7,163 nt of DNA from Hyphomicrobiales bacterium. GTDB taxonomy: Bacteria; Pseudomonadota; Alphaproteobacteria; Rhizobiales; HXMU1428-3. The translations under genes were made by a program, and so were the position numbers. Of the stretch, positions 1 to 6,761 are shown piece after piece; the first letter of the stretch is position 1, and every line of letters begins with the position of its first letter. The stretch spans positions 1-7,163 of the forward strand of contig JAJFHW010000180.1 of NCBI GenBank assembly GCA_021775385.1, read 5' to 3'. The notes beneath the pieces are model-generated. The model did no database searches. It worked only from the letters and a program-made list of their open reading frames with translations, and was not told where the DNA came from.

Positions 1-66
1 CTAAATGAGGTTGATCAATTTATTGCAGAAAATCCAATCCACCACCTGAGGTTTGACCGTGATTGA
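1..66 (+). CDS. Possible 3' end of a rightward gene, product unknown
   Basis: Frame 1 is open from the window edge to a TGA at 64-66 and gives 21 residues ending in HHLRFDRD. The residue mix (acidic and hydrophobic residues, an amphipathic look) resembles a real protein C-terminus. The other two forward frames hit stops within the first six bases. The leftward frame ending at position 1 is short, has no ATG and is interrupted by stops further upstream. If real, this gene converges with grxD. The fragment is too short to recognise a family, and a chance open stretch is quite possible. Confidence 0.3.
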   Translation, partial: LNEVDQFIAENPIHHLRFDRD

Positions 67-343
67 CCATTGCAGGAATTTTTAATTCCTTAGATGTCAG
101 TGCATTTGCATGCCGAAGGCATAAGTGAAAAAACTAGCTCACACAGCGTAGATACGGGTGCGAACAATACACAAAAACATCTTAACGAAGAAGGAGCTCA
201 GCCCTTTTCGGGCTGAGGGACATGGCGAAGCGCTAGCGTAGCTCGGCGCGTTGCGCCTCCCATCGGAGGGCCCGCTGTTTTTCAACGGCGAAATAGCCCG
301 CGAGTTAGCACGGTTGCATAGTGGGCAACTGAAGTGCCAAGCA
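67..343. other. Non-coding convergent region with GC-rich hairpin block
   Basis: No credible gene is seen. The left half is AT-rich and holds two small perfect hairpins: a 7-bp stem at 74-80/84-90 and a 5-bp stem at 110-114/118-122. Positions 191-310 change sharply to about 62% GC by hand count, against about 40% for positions 1-180. That block is packed with inverted repeats: 197-204/210-217 (8 bp), 245-249/253-257, 256-260/265-269, 272-277/283-288 (6 bp with one G-T pair) and 313-317/325-329, plus the palindrome CGCTAGCG at 231-238. This resembles a dispersed palindromic intergenic repeat or a structured 3' region. A leftward open frame at 139-357 crosses it, but its composition looks non-protein-like. 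Confidence 0.6.
197..217 (-). terminator. Possible grxD-distal terminator hairpin
   Basis: A perfect 8-bp stem, CTCAGCCC paired with GGGCTGAG, encloses a 5-base loop. Read on the leftward strand, the stem is followed by a pyrimidine-rich stretch (CTCCTTCTTCG) rather than a clean T-run. It lies about 130 bases beyond the grxD stop codon, at the end of the leftward operon, so a termination role is plausible. It could equally be one arm of a repeat element. Confidence 0.35.
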
Positions 344-694
344 TTAAGCAATAGCACTCTGCTCGTTAAAGCTAACGCCTTTGTCTTTTAAGAGCTGTTG
401 CAGCTCACCAGCTTGGGTCATTTCACGAATGATGTCACAGCCGCCAACAAATTCACCTTTAACATAAAGCTGAGGCACAGTTGGCCAGTCAGAAAATGAC
501 TTAACGCCTTCACGTATGCCCATATCATCAAGAACATTCACGTCTTTAAACTCAAGACCAAGATGGTCCATGATCTGAGCAACTTGGCCAGAAAAACCAC
601 ATTGTGGGAATTTATGTGTGCCCTTCATGAAAAGAACAACGTCATTTGAGGCCACTGTTTGGCGGATCCAGTCATGGATTTCTTGTTCGCTCAT
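344..694 (-). CDS. grxD: Monothiol glutaredoxin, Grx4/GrxD family
   Basis: A 116-residue protein, full length for single-domain CGFS glutaredoxins. Visible motifs are Lys24 in the FMKGT loop, the active-site CGFS at 32-35, WPTVP at 70-74 with the expected cis-proline, and the GGCD glutathione-binding motif at 84-87. By family knowledge these proteins bind a glutathione-ligated [2Fe-2S] cluster as homodimers, or as heterodimers with BolA proteins, and act in cytoplasmic iron-sulfur cluster transfer rather than as disulfide reductases. The ATG at 694 has an AAGAAGGA ribosome binding site nine bases upstream. The gene follows bolA after 39 bases on the same strand and is probably the last gene of the operon. 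Adjacency to bolA supports a joint Grx-BolA function. Confidence 0.95.
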   Translation of the reverse strand: MSEQEIHDWIRQTVASNDVVLFMKGTHKFPQCGFSGQVAQIMDHLGLEFKDVNVLDDMGIREGVKSFSDWPTVPQLYVKGEFVGGCDIIREMTQAGELQQLLKDKGVSFNEQSAIA

Positions 695-733
695 AGTTTT
701 AAATCCTTCTTGTAAATTTAATTCGTCACCCTT

Positions 734-973
734 TCAGGCGTCTTTTGGGGCTGATGTTTCTAAAGCAAGAGCGTGCAAAACACCGCCCATATTGCCTTTT
801 AAAGCGCCATAAACCATTTGGTGCTGCTGTACGCGGCTTTTGCCCGCAAATGCACTTGAAATCACTTTGGCAGAATAATGATCTCCATCTCCGGCCAAAT
901 CTTTAATCTCGATTTGAGCATCAGGTAAAGCTTCTTTAATCATCCGTTCAATTTCACTGGCTTCCATTGGCAT
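734..973 (-). CDS. bolA: BolA/IbaG-family iron-sulfur metabolism protein
   Basis: A 79-residue protein spanning one BolA domain. The family pattern is clear: GDGDHY at 28-33, an FAGKSRVQQHQMVYGAL stretch at 42-58, and LHAL around His67. His32 and His67 are candidate cluster-ligand positions for a BolA-glutaredoxin [2Fe-2S] complex. The GDGDHY form suggests the IbaG/BolA2-like branch, so the symbol bolA is used in the broad sense. The first ATG is preferred over the second, two codons later, because the AAGAAGGA site sits nine bases before the first. The gene lies 46 bases after purL and 39 before grxD on the same strand. The spacer after purL has a TATACT-like sequence but no convincing -35, so a private promoter is unproven. 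Confidence 0.93.
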   Translation of the reverse strand: MPMEASEIERMIKEALPDAQIEIKDLAGDGDHYSAKVISSAFAGKSRVQQHQMVYGALKGNMGGVLHALALETSAPKDA

Positions 974-1019
974 AGGTGCAAATCCTTCTTTTCATCTAGT
1001 ATATAAGAGTGATTTTGAT

Positions 1020-3251
1020 TTATGCCAGTAAATTCGGCAAATAAGCTTCAAACTCAGCAGATAATTGTTCCAAAGGTAAAGAGCCATGCCCGTCGATGGA
1101 TATTTCTTTTCCAGATGTGATACCAATCTGGTAAGCAGGGATGCCTTTATTAACAAAATCAGCTAATAAGGCCTCACTGTCACTCGGCTCTACAGAGATG
1201 ACATAACGAGCTTGATCTTCACCAAACCAGAAGCTACCAGCAGGGACAATTCCTGAAATATCATCAAGTTGAACGCCAATTTTACCCGCCAAACACATCT
1301 CAGCAACAGCAACCAACAAGCCACCATCTGATGTATCGTGTACGGCTTGCAATCGCTCATCAACAATCAGCGAGCGAACCATATCACCATGGCGTCGCTC
1401 TAGTTCCAGATCTACTGCAGGCGGTGCACCATTAAAGTCACCAGACTGCAACTCTTGATATAAGCTCTGCCCCACATGACCAGTAGTCTCACCTATCACA
1501 ATTAGAACATCACCTTCATTTTGCAGAGCAACAGTGGCTTGAGTAGAAATATCATCAATAAGCCCGATGCCACCAATGGCTGGAGTTGGCGGAATGCCAA
1601 TACCATTGGTTTCATTGTAAAGCGAAACATTGCCAGAAACGATCGGGTAATCAAGAGCTCGGCAGGCATCGCCCATGCCCTCTAAACAACCAACAAATTG
1701 TCCCATAATTTCTTCTCGCGTCGGGTTGCCAAAGTTAAGACAATTGGTAATGGCTAATGGTGAGGCCCCAACAGCTGTTAGATTCCGCCACGTCTCAACC
1801 ACAGCTTGTTTACCACCCTCATAAGGGTCAGCATAACAATAGCGCGGTGTCACATCTGTTGCAGCCGCAAGTCCTTTATTCGTGCCATGCACACGAACAA
1901 CAGCGGCATCACCGCCAGGGCGCTGCACAGTATCCCCCATCACCATGTGGTCATACTGTTCATAAATCCACCGACGAGAACAAAGGTGAGGGCCACTCAT
2001 CAATGTTTTTAATGTAGCAAGCACATCGTCAGTTGCAGGCACATCAGATGGAGCAACAAAATTTGGTTTAGGAGTTTTAACAAAGGGGCGTTGATATTCA
2101 GGTGCACTGTCAGCCAATGTGGCAACGGGCAAATTCGCTTCGACAACTCCATTGTGATGCACTATCAAACGGCCGGTATCAGTGGTTTTACCAACAACAG
2201 CAAAGTCCAAATCCCATTTATCAAAGATCGCTTTCGCTGAAGCTTCAGAGCCAGGTTTTAAAACCATAAGCATCCGTTCCTGACTTTCCGAAAGCATCAT
2301 CTCATAAGCTGTCATGCCCGTTTCGCGCTGGGGCACATGGTCAAGATTCATAGTAAAACCAACACCGCCCTTATCAGCCATCTCAACAGAAGACGAAGTC
2401 AAACCAGCCGCGCCCATATCCTGAATAGCAATGATCGCATCAGAGCTCATCAACTCAAGGCATGCCTCAAGCAAGAGCTTTTCAGCAAATGGGTCACCCA
2501 CCTGAACAGTTGGGCGTTTCTCATCTGTTTGTTCATCAAATTCAGCAGATGCCATGGTTGCACCATGAATACCATCACGCCCAGTTTTAGAGCCTACATA
2601 GACAACCGGAAGTCCAACACCTTTGGCTGCTGAGTAGAAAATTTTGTCAGTATCCGCCAAGCCAATGCACATCGCATTAACAAGAATGTTTTGATCATAG
2701 CGCTTGTCAAAATTGGTCTCACCGCCAACCGTTGGCACACCCATGCAATTGCCATAAGCTGCAATGCCAGCCACAACACCATTGACAAGATGACTTGTTT
2801 TAGGATGATCCGGCGCACCAAAACGAAGAGCGTTCAGGTTCGCAACAGGACGCGCGCCCATGGTAAACACGTCGCGCATAATTCCGCCAACACCGGTTGC
2901 AGCTCCTTGAAAGGGCTCAATGTAAGAGGGGTGATTATGACTTTCCATTTTGAAAATAGCCGCTTGTCCATCACCTAAATCAACAACACCAGCATTCTCA
3001 CCAGGTCCTTGAATAACTTGCGGCCCATCTACAGGTAGTTTCTTCAGATGGTAGCGCGATGATTTATAAGAGCAATGCTCAGACCACATCACAGAAAAAA
3101 TGCCAAGCTCCGTAGAAGAGGGCTCTCTGCCGATAATCTCTAGTAGGTGCTTATATTCATCATCACTAAGCCCATGTTCAGCGATTAATTCAGCCGTAAT
3201 AGCCACAGGTTCAGGAATTTCAGTCTCAGATATAATAGTTGTATCACTCAT
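1020..3251 (-). CDS. purL: Phosphoribosylformylglycinamidine synthase, small-type PurL subunit
   Basis: PurL catalyses the ATP-dependent conversion of FGAR to FGAM, using ammonia delivered by PurQ and held in complex by PurS. From the chosen start it has 743 residues, normal for small PurL. Visible motifs are [11 protein letters not shown] near 56-66, HNHPSY near 105-110 with the active-site histidine region, a glycine-rich GAATGVGGI segment near 116-124, [12 protein letters not shown] near 277-288, GNVSLYNE near 540-547 and HDTSDGGLL near 638-646. These fit the two AIRS-like halves of the fold. The reading frame extends to a TTG at 3269 overlapping the purQ stop, and has ATGs at 3260 and 3251. 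I chose 3251 because the purine-rich GAGTGAG at 3261-3267 is nine bases upstream of it but abuts the 3260 ATG. The frame is intact throughout. Confidence 0.97.
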   Translation of the reverse strand: MSDTTIISETEIPEPVAITAELIAEHGLSDDEYKHLLEIIGREPSSTELGIFSVMWSEHCSYKSSRYHLKKLPVDGPQVIQGPGENAGVVDLGDGQAAIFKMESHNHPSYIEPFQGAATGVGGIMRDVFTMGARPVANLNALRFGAPDHPKTSHLVNGVVAGIAAYGNCMGVPTVGGETNFDKRYDQNILVNAMCIGLADTDKIFYSAAKGVGLPVVYVGSKTGRDGIHGATMASAEFDEQTDEKRPTVQVGDPFAEKLLLEACLELMSSDAIIAIQDMGAAGLTSSSVEMADKGGVGFTMNLDHVPQRETGMTAYEMMLSESQERMLMVLKPGSEASAKAIFDKWDLDFAVVGKTTDTGRLIVHHNGVVEANLPVATLADSAPEYQRPFVKTPKPNFVAPSDVPATDDVLATLKTLMSGPHLCSRRWIYEQYDHMVMGDTVQRPGGDAAVVRVHGTNKGLAAATDVTPRYCYADPYEGGKQAVVETWRNLTAVGASPLAITNCLNFGNPTREEIMGQFVGCLEGMGDACRALDYPIVSGNVSLYNETNGIGIPPTPAIGGIGLIDDISTQATVALQNEGDVLIVIGETTGHVGQSLYQELQSGDFNGAPPAVDLELERRHGDMVRSLIVDERLQAVHDTSDGGLLVAVAEMCLAGKIGVQLDDISGIVPAGSFWFGEDQARYVISVEPSDSEALLADFVNKGIPAYQIGITSGKEISIDGHGSLPLEQLSAEFEAYLPNLLA

Positions 3252-3265
3252 GCCATTCATCTCAC

Positions 3266-3955
3266 TCAAGCAAGTGCCTCCACTAAACTTTCAAATAGTC
3301 CAAGGCCGTCCGTTCCACCAAGCTCCTGCGATATTAGCCGTTCAGGGTGAGGCATAAGTCCAAGCACCTTCATGTCTTTATTATAAATTCCAGCAATATT
3401 ATTCAGAGAGCCGTTCGGGTTTGCCTCAGAAGTGGCAGCGCCGTCTCTATCCACATATCTAAAGGCAACGCGGCCCTCACCCTCTAATTCTTTTAAAGTT
3501 TCATCAGAGGCAAAATAATTGCCATCATGATGAGCAATCGGAATGGTGATAATCTCACCTTGATTATATTTGGATGTAAAAATCGTATCGCCTCGCTCAA
3601 CTTTTAGCTGCACATCTTTACATAAAAATTTAATATCACGGTTGCGCATTAAAGCACCTGGCAAGAGCTCACTTTCAACCAAAACCTGAAAGCCATTACA
3701 AATACCAAGAACAGGAACACCAGCCTTAGCCTTTGCGATCACGTCTTTCATAATAGGGGATTGGGCAGCCATCGCACCTGAGCGCAAATAATCACCAAAT
3801 GAAAAGCCACCAGGCAACACGATTAAATCAGTCTCAGGTACTGAGCTCTCTGCATGCCAAATCATTGAGGGCTTAGAGCCAGTAATCTGTTCAAGTGCAA
3901 CACTTGCATCACGATCACAATTAGAAGCGGGGAAAACAATAACGGATGAACGCAT
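3266..3955 (-). CDS. purQ: Phosphoribosylformylglycinamidine synthase, glutaminase subunit PurQ
   Basis: A 229-residue class I glutamine amidotransferase that hydrolyses glutamine and passes ammonia to PurL. The catalytic triad is visible: nucleophile Cys86 in GICNGFQ, and His203 and Glu205 in MPHPER. The N-terminal FPASNCDRD segment and the [12 protein letters not shown] motif at 47-58 are characteristic of PurQ. The ATG at 3955 is only five bases from the purS stop, and its GGAG ribosome binding sequence ends right at that stop codon, which suggests translational coupling. The stop at 3266-3268 lies 14 bases before the preferred purL start. Length is normal for the family. Confidence 0.97.
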   Translation of the reverse strand: MRSSVIVFPASNCDRDASVALEQITGSKPSMIWHAESSVPETDLIVLPGGFSFGDYLRSGAMAAQSPIMKDVIAKAKAGVPVLGICNGFQVLVESELLPGALMRNRDIKFLCKDVQLKVERGDTIFTSKYNQGEIITIPIAHHDGNYFASDETLKELEGEGRVAFRYVDRDGAATSEANPNGSLNNIAGIYNKDMKVLGLMPHPERLISQELGGTDGLGLFESLVEALA

Positions 3956-3960
3956 CAGAT

Positions 3961-4200
3961 CTACTCCAGCTCAATAGAGTAATTTTCAATCACCGTATTG
4001 GCCAGTAGCTTCTCGCACATTTCTGTAACCCGGGTCATTGCGGCATCTTTGTCTGTATCATTAAGGTCAAGCTCAATGAGCTTTCCTTGGCGGACTTCAT
4101 CAACACCAGCAAAGCCAAGCCCTTCAAGAGCATGTTCAATAGCCTTACCCTGTGGGTCAAGAACGCCGGTTTTTAATGTGACAGTAATCCGTGCTTTCAT
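3961..4200 (-). CDS. purS: Phosphoribosylformylglycinamidine synthase subunit PurS
   Basis: A 79-residue protein beginning [20 protein letters not shown], which matches the small PurS family: the KxGVLDPQGxAI pattern, then VRQGKLIEL, and an [11 protein letters not shown]-terminus. PurS is the dimeric bridge that joins PurQ to PurL in the FGAM synthase complex of organisms with small PurL. The open frame continues upstream to an ATG at 4272, which would add 24 residues. That extension is rejected because PurS proteins are normally about 80 residues, the ATG at 4200 has AAGAAAG eight bases upstream, and the extension covers a hairpin-bearing leader. The gene is the first of the tightly packed purSQL group. 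Confidence 0.96.
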   Translation of the reverse strand: MKARITVTLKTGVLDPQGKAIEHALEGLGFAGVDEVRQGKLIELDLNDTDKDAAMTRVTEMCEKLLANTVIENYSIELE

Positions 4201-4245
4201 TTTTGTGTCTTTCTTAAGTCTTTGGTAAAAGCTGTAACTATAAAT

Positions 4246-4270
4246 GGCCTCGCTTTTTAAAACCGAGACC
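4246..4270 (-). promoter_or_regulatory. Leader hairpin upstream of purS
   Basis: On the leftward strand GGTCTCG pairs with CGAGGCC over seven positions, including one G-U pair, around an 11-base A/T-rich loop. It lies 46 bases before the purS start and is not followed by a T-run, so it is more likely a structured leader or RNA-processing element than a terminator. No match to a known purine riboswitch architecture is recognised. Confidence 0.4.
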
Positions 4271-4295
4271 ATAGTAGTGATAAATGTTTTGTTAT

Positions 4296-4333
4296 AAAAA
4301 AGCGGGGAGCAAAACTAACAAGCCTTACTCCGC
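4296..4333 (-). terminator. Weak intrinsic terminator after purC
   Basis: On the leftward strand GCGGAG (4328-4333) pairs with CTCCCCGC (4302-4309), leaving a two-base bulge and an 18-base loop. Six T residues follow directly (4296-4301). The position just after purC suits a terminator, but the bulge and large loop suggest weak or partial termination, with read-through into purSQL. Confidence 0.4.
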
Positions 4334-4343
4334 CACATTATAT

Positions 4344-4389
4344 ATTCATTTGATGTAACAAGCCTTATTCATTTGAAGTAACAAGTCTA
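4344..4389. repeat. 23-bp tandem duplication across the purC 3' end
   Basis: Two adjacent 23-base units, 4344-4366 and 4367-4389, share the core ATTCATTTGWNGTAACAAG and differ at only a few positions. The purC stop codon (4365-4367) is created at their junction. The second coding copy would read LVTSNE again. A shorter third match, TAACAAGCCTTA, occurs at 4316-4327. The period is not a multiple of three, so gain or loss of a unit changes the PurC C-terminus. Confidence 0.8.
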
Positions 4390-5138
4390 GGGCCTGAAGG
4401 TTCATTCGTTGGGTTCTCGGTTAAAATGCCAAGGCGCTTTGCGACTTCGGTGTAAGCATCAATCAATCCACCTAAATCTTGACGGAAGCGGTCTTTATCA
4501 AGCTTGTCGTCAGTCTCAATATCCCAAAGACGACAACAATCAGGGCTGATTTCATCAGCAAGAATGATCTTCATAGTGTCATTGTCAAAATGGCGACCAA
4601 ATTCAATCTTAAAGTCAACAAGACGAATGCCGATGCCAAAAAACAAACCGGAAAGAAAATCATTAATCCGAAGGGCAAGAGCCATCATTTCATCAATTTC
4701 TTGCGGATTAGCCCAGCCAAAAGCTGTGATATGCTCTTCAGAGACCATAGGGTCATCTAATTCATCAGACTTGTAGTAAAACTCGATGATAGAACGTGGC
4801 AATTGCATGCCTTCTTCCAGGCCAAGTTTTTTAACCAGGGAGCCAGCTGCAACATTGCGCACAACCACTTCAATCGGCACGATCTCACATTCTTTTATGA
4901 GCTGCTCTCGCATATTCATTCGTTTAAGAAAATGCGTAGGAACGCCTATCGAGCCAAGGCGTTCAAAAATATGTTCAGAAATACGATTGTTTAGAACACC
5001 TTTGCCTTCGATAGAATCATGCTTTTTAGCGTTAAAGGCTGTGGCATCATCTTTAAAATGCTGAATGAGTGTTCCAGGCTCTGGGCCTTCATAAAGGATT
5101 TTTGCTTTACCTTCATAAAGCCGTCTGCGACGGTTCAT
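4365..5138 (-). CDS. purC: Phosphoribosylaminoimidazole-succinocarboxamide synthase (SAICAR synthetase)
   Basis: PurC joins CAIR and aspartate in an ATP-dependent reaction of de novo purine synthesis. The 257-residue product is normal length. Visible motifs are the N-terminal [13 protein letters not shown] at 8-20 (nucleotide-binding region), KGVLNNRIS at 46-54, the signature [13 protein letters not shown] at 94-106, VDFKIEFG at 174-181 and [14 protein letters not shown] at 193-206. The opening [13 protein letters not shown] resembles rhizobial PurC. The ATG at 5138 has AAAAGGAA six bases upstream. It is the first gene of the leftward cluster and faces away from the DUF1476 gene. The last six residues, LVTSNE, lie within a 23-bp tandem duplication, so the extreme C-terminus may be recently altered. 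Confidence 0.97.
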   Translation of the reverse strand: MNRRRRLYEGKAKILYEGPEPGTLIQHFKDDATAFNAKKHDSIEGKGVLNNRISEHIFERLGSIGVPTHFLKRMNMREQLIKECEIVPIEVVVRNVAAGSLVKKLGLEEGMQLPRSIIEFYYKSDELDDPMVSEEHITAFGWANPQEIDEMMALALRINDFLSGLFFGIGIRLVDFKIEFGRHFDNDTMKIILADEISPDCCRLWDIETDDKLDKDRFRQDLGGLIDAYTEVAKRLGILTENPTNEPSGPRLVTSNE

Positions 5139-5452
5139 ATTTTATTCCTTTTCAAAACTGTGAAGGGAAAAACCCCCCAACAAGCCATATGGCCGCAAAC
5201 TAGCCTAATACACCATTAAAAACAATAATTAACACAGGCTTTAACGTAGCTTGTCCCCTATAACTCTTTTTCATCTCATGGAGTTAAAAAAACGGGTATT
5301 AATCTGGCCTTAACTAATAAATTGAGTTTTATCAAGGTAAAGCCCCCGAAAAGCGTTGAATTTAGACTTCTGCCGCATTATGTCTGAAGTAAGATTGGTA
5401 TAAATGAGTTTACTATTATTCAGCTTAAAAAACAAAATATGAGGAATGCCCA
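5139..5452. promoter_or_regulatory. Divergent intergenic region, purC / DUF1476 gene
   Basis: This 314-base AT-rich region separates two genes transcribed away from each other, so it must hold promoters for both. No pair of boxes close to consensus is convincing. Candidates are TTGAAT at 5357-5362 with TATGTC 17 bases later for the rightward gene, and a TATAAA further along at about 5399-5404. A perfect 10-bp palindrome GCCATATGGC lies at 5184-5193 in the probable purC leader, and a GGGAAAAACCC hairpin is next to it. No small gene or RNA gene is seen. Confidence 0.5.
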
Positions 5453-5767
5453 ATGAATAATCTCAATGATCGTGAAAAAGCGTTTGAAGCCAAATTTGCC
5501 CATGATGAGGAATTACGCTTTAAAGTGGATGCCCGCCGCGATAAATTGCTAGGCCTTTGGTTGGCTGAAAAAATGGGCAAAACAGGTGAAGCAGCTGATG
5601 CTTATGCAAAAGAAGTTGTTATCTCCGACCTAAAAGAACCTGGTGATGCTGATGTTATAGCAAAAGTTATGGCTGATATAAAAGAAGCAAATTTAAGTAT
5701 TACAGAAGCAGAAATTGTTGAAAAACTTTCAGAGTTATTTGTCATTGCAGCTGAAGAGCTAAGCTAA
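5453..5767 (+). CDS. DUF1476 protein, alphaproteobacterial F1-ATPase inhibitor zeta subunit
   Basis: A 104-residue, highly charged, helical protein matching DUF1476. The family hallmark is the N-terminal AFEAKFAHDEELRFKV at 10-25, followed by ARRDKLLGLWLAEKMG at 27-42. In Paracoccus denitrificans the homologue is the zeta subunit, whose N-terminal segment inserts into F1-ATPase and blocks ATP hydrolysis. It is soluble, with no signal peptide or membrane segment. The ATG at 5453 has GAGGAA six bases upstream. The gene stands alone, divergent from purC, and ends just before a strong terminator. As I recall, similar genes sit beside purC in other Hyphomicrobiales, which supports a conserved neighbourhood. 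Inhibitory strength varies between species, so activity here is inferred. Confidence 0.92.
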   Translation: MNNLNDREKAFEAKFAHDEELRFKVDARRDKLLGLWLAEKMGKTGEAADAYAKEVVISDLKEPGDADVIAKVMADIKEANLSITEAEIVEKLSELFVIAAEELS

Positions 5768-5807
5768 ACAATCAATTTATTTACATATTTATTACATATT
5801 AAACTTT

Positions 5808-5834
5808 AAAAAGGCCACTACTGTGGCCTTTTTT
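5808..5834 (+). terminator. Intrinsic terminator of the DUF1476 gene
   Basis: A perfect 11-bp stem, AAAAAGGCCAC (5808-5818) with GTGGCCTTTTT (5823-5833), encloses a TACT loop, and the T-run forms its 3' side. It lies 40 bases after the stop codon. The A-run on the 5' side makes the structure nearly symmetric, but no leftward gene lies to its right, so rightward termination is the expected function. Confidence 0.92.
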
Positions 5835-5932
5835 ATTATAAATTAGTATCTTAAGTTAATTGGCTCATTTATATTATGAATTTATGCAGCAAATAAAAAT
5901 ATTACAATTTATTTGCAAAGGAAAAACATACC

Positions 5933-5959
5933 CATACTGTCATTAAACTAGTCAGTATG
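5933..5959. promoter_or_regulatory. 27-bp dyad, candidate operator of luxR
   Basis: CATACTG (5933-5939) and CAGTATG (5953-5959) are perfect inverted 7-mers, with one more symmetric pair just inside (C5941/G5951). The right arm overlaps the predicted -35 hexamer. The 13-base spacing between arms is longer than in typical 18-20 bp lux boxes, so the binding protein may be of another type or bind as a larger unit. Operator function is inferred from position and symmetry only. Confidence 0.5.
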
Positions 5960-5977
5960 CTAAATATTTTGTATAAT
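5949..5977 (+). promoter_or_regulatory. luxR-like promoter: Sigma-70-like promoter of luxR
   Basis: A perfect TATAAT lies at 5972-5977, with TAGTCA (four of six matches to TTGACA) 17 bases upstream at 5949-5954. Transcription would start near 5984, inside the perfect palindrome ATACATGTAT (5976-5985), giving a leader of about 30 bases with a GGGG ribosome binding sequence at 6003-6006. The weak -35 overlapping a dyad suits a regulated promoter. Confidence 0.55.
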
Positions 5978-6014
5978 ACATGTATGATATCAAGCGTTCT
6001 ACGGGGAATTGCGA

Positions 6015-6761
6015 ATGATTGAAGCGTTTATCGAAGATACAAACAGAGCCACTACTACTGATGAGGTCTATAAACTCTTTTTGAAGGCGTTAAATAACCT
6101 CGGTTATGATCGCACGGTCTACACGTACATGACCGATCAGCCAGACCTAAACAAAGAAGCTGAGCATGGGATCGTCACTAACTATCCAGACGAATGGATG
6201 GATCGTTATTTTTCCTTAGACTATATAAAAAATGACCCAACCTTTAAACGTGCCCTTGTTTATAATGGTCCCTTTAGTTGGGAAAGCCTTTCAAAGATAA
6301 GAGAATTCACAAACATTGAAAAGCAAATCATGGATGAAGCCAGTGAGATCAACCTCTATAGCGGCGTCGGTGTCTCCATTCATGGACATTTCGGGAATTT
6401 ATCTGGGCTTGGTATAGCAAGTAGCTATCAAAAAACAGAACCTGATTTAAATACATTGAGAAAATTAAATGCACTTTCAAGGCAATTTCACTTAGCTTTC
6501 TCTGATCATAATCAAGATAGTAAAGAAGAGCAACAAATCACACTCTCAGCTCGAGAAAGAGAAATCTTGCTCTGGGCTGCAGAGGGAAAAAGTGACCCGG
6601 TAATTGCTGAATTGCTAGAGATCAAACACTCAACTGTTAGGTATCATATTCAAAATATTTTTAAAAAACTCGGGGTTAATGAGAGGACCATGGCCGTCGT
6701 GAAAGCCATAAAAATGCGCCTCATTTCACCAAGTTACATAGGGTTTTCGTATAAGGGGTAA
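6015..6761 (+). CDS. LuxR-family quorum-sensing transcriptional regulator, no luxI seen
   Basis: A 248-residue protein with the classic two-domain layout: an autoinducer-binding domain at about 15-160 and a GerE-type helix-turn-helix at about 176-240. Residues corresponding to the conserved acyl-homoserine-lactone pocket are present: Trp61, Tyr65, Asp74, Pro75, Trp89 and Gly117. So are the conserved DNA-binding-domain residues Glu181, Leu185 and Gly191 (LSAREREILLWAAEGK). By family knowledge such proteins bind AHL in the cytoplasm and activate or repress genes. No synthase gene is adjacent, so it is a LuxR solo, or its luxI lies outside the window. The frame extends to a TTG two codons earlier. 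The ATG at 6015 is preferred because GGGG lies eight bases upstream and the decayed neighbouring copy starts at the equivalent ATG-ATT. Confidence 0.92.
   Translation: MIEAFIEDTNRATTTDEVYKLFLKALNNLGYDRTVYTYMTDQPDLNKEAEHGIVTNYPDEWMDRYFSLDYIKNDPTFKRALVYNGPFSWESLSKIREFTNIEKQIMDEASEINLYSGVGVSIHGHFGNLSGLGIASSYQKTEPDLNTLRKLNALSRQFHLAFSDHNQDSKEEQQITLSAREREILLWAAEGKSDPVIAELLEIKHSTVRYHIQNIFKKLGVNERTMAVVKAIKMRLISPSYIGFSYKG

Larger units (their letters stand above)
4201..4364 (-). other. purC-purS spacer with two hairpins and a repeat
   Basis: This 164-base spacer is unusually long for an otherwise compact operon. Read leftward from purC it contains one unit of a 23-bp tandem repeat, an imperfect hairpin followed by six T residues, a second 7-bp hairpin at 4246-4270, and the purS ribosome binding site at 4209-4215. 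A TATAGT-like sequence follows the second hairpin, but no good -35 partner is seen. It may partly uncouple purSQL from purC by termination, attenuation or RNA processing; this is inference. Confidence 0.55.

Noticed and set aside
139..357. Leftward 72-residue open frame downstream of grxD
   Set aside because: It overlaps the end of grxD, crosses the hairpin block and has a composition typical of spurious translation of GC-rich palindromic DNA. No ribosome binding site or family pattern was seen.
1757..2978. Rightward open frames opposite purL
   Set aside because: They lie antisense to a fully conserved purL, with no protein-like motifs or ribosome sites; they are shadows of its codon pattern. 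The same applies to the rightward frames opposite purQ, purS, purC and grxD.
4201..4272. A 24-residue N-terminal extension of PurS
   Set aside because: PurS proteins are about 80 residues, the internal ATG at 4200 has a well-placed ribosome binding site, and the extension covers a hairpin leader.
4201..4364. A purine riboswitch upstream of purS
   Set aside because: No three-way junction with the conserved loop and core sequences could be recognised; only two simple hairpins are visible.
5184..5193. GCCATATGGC as a PurR-type operator for purC
   Set aside because: It is a single short palindrome. I do not recognise it as a PurR site, and the typical PurR regulators belong to other bacterial groups, so no regulator can be assigned.
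5933..5959. Calling the dyad a canonical lux box
   Set aside because: Lux/tra boxes are usually 18-20 bp with little or no gap between half-sites; here the arms are 13 bases apart and lack the familiar consensus.
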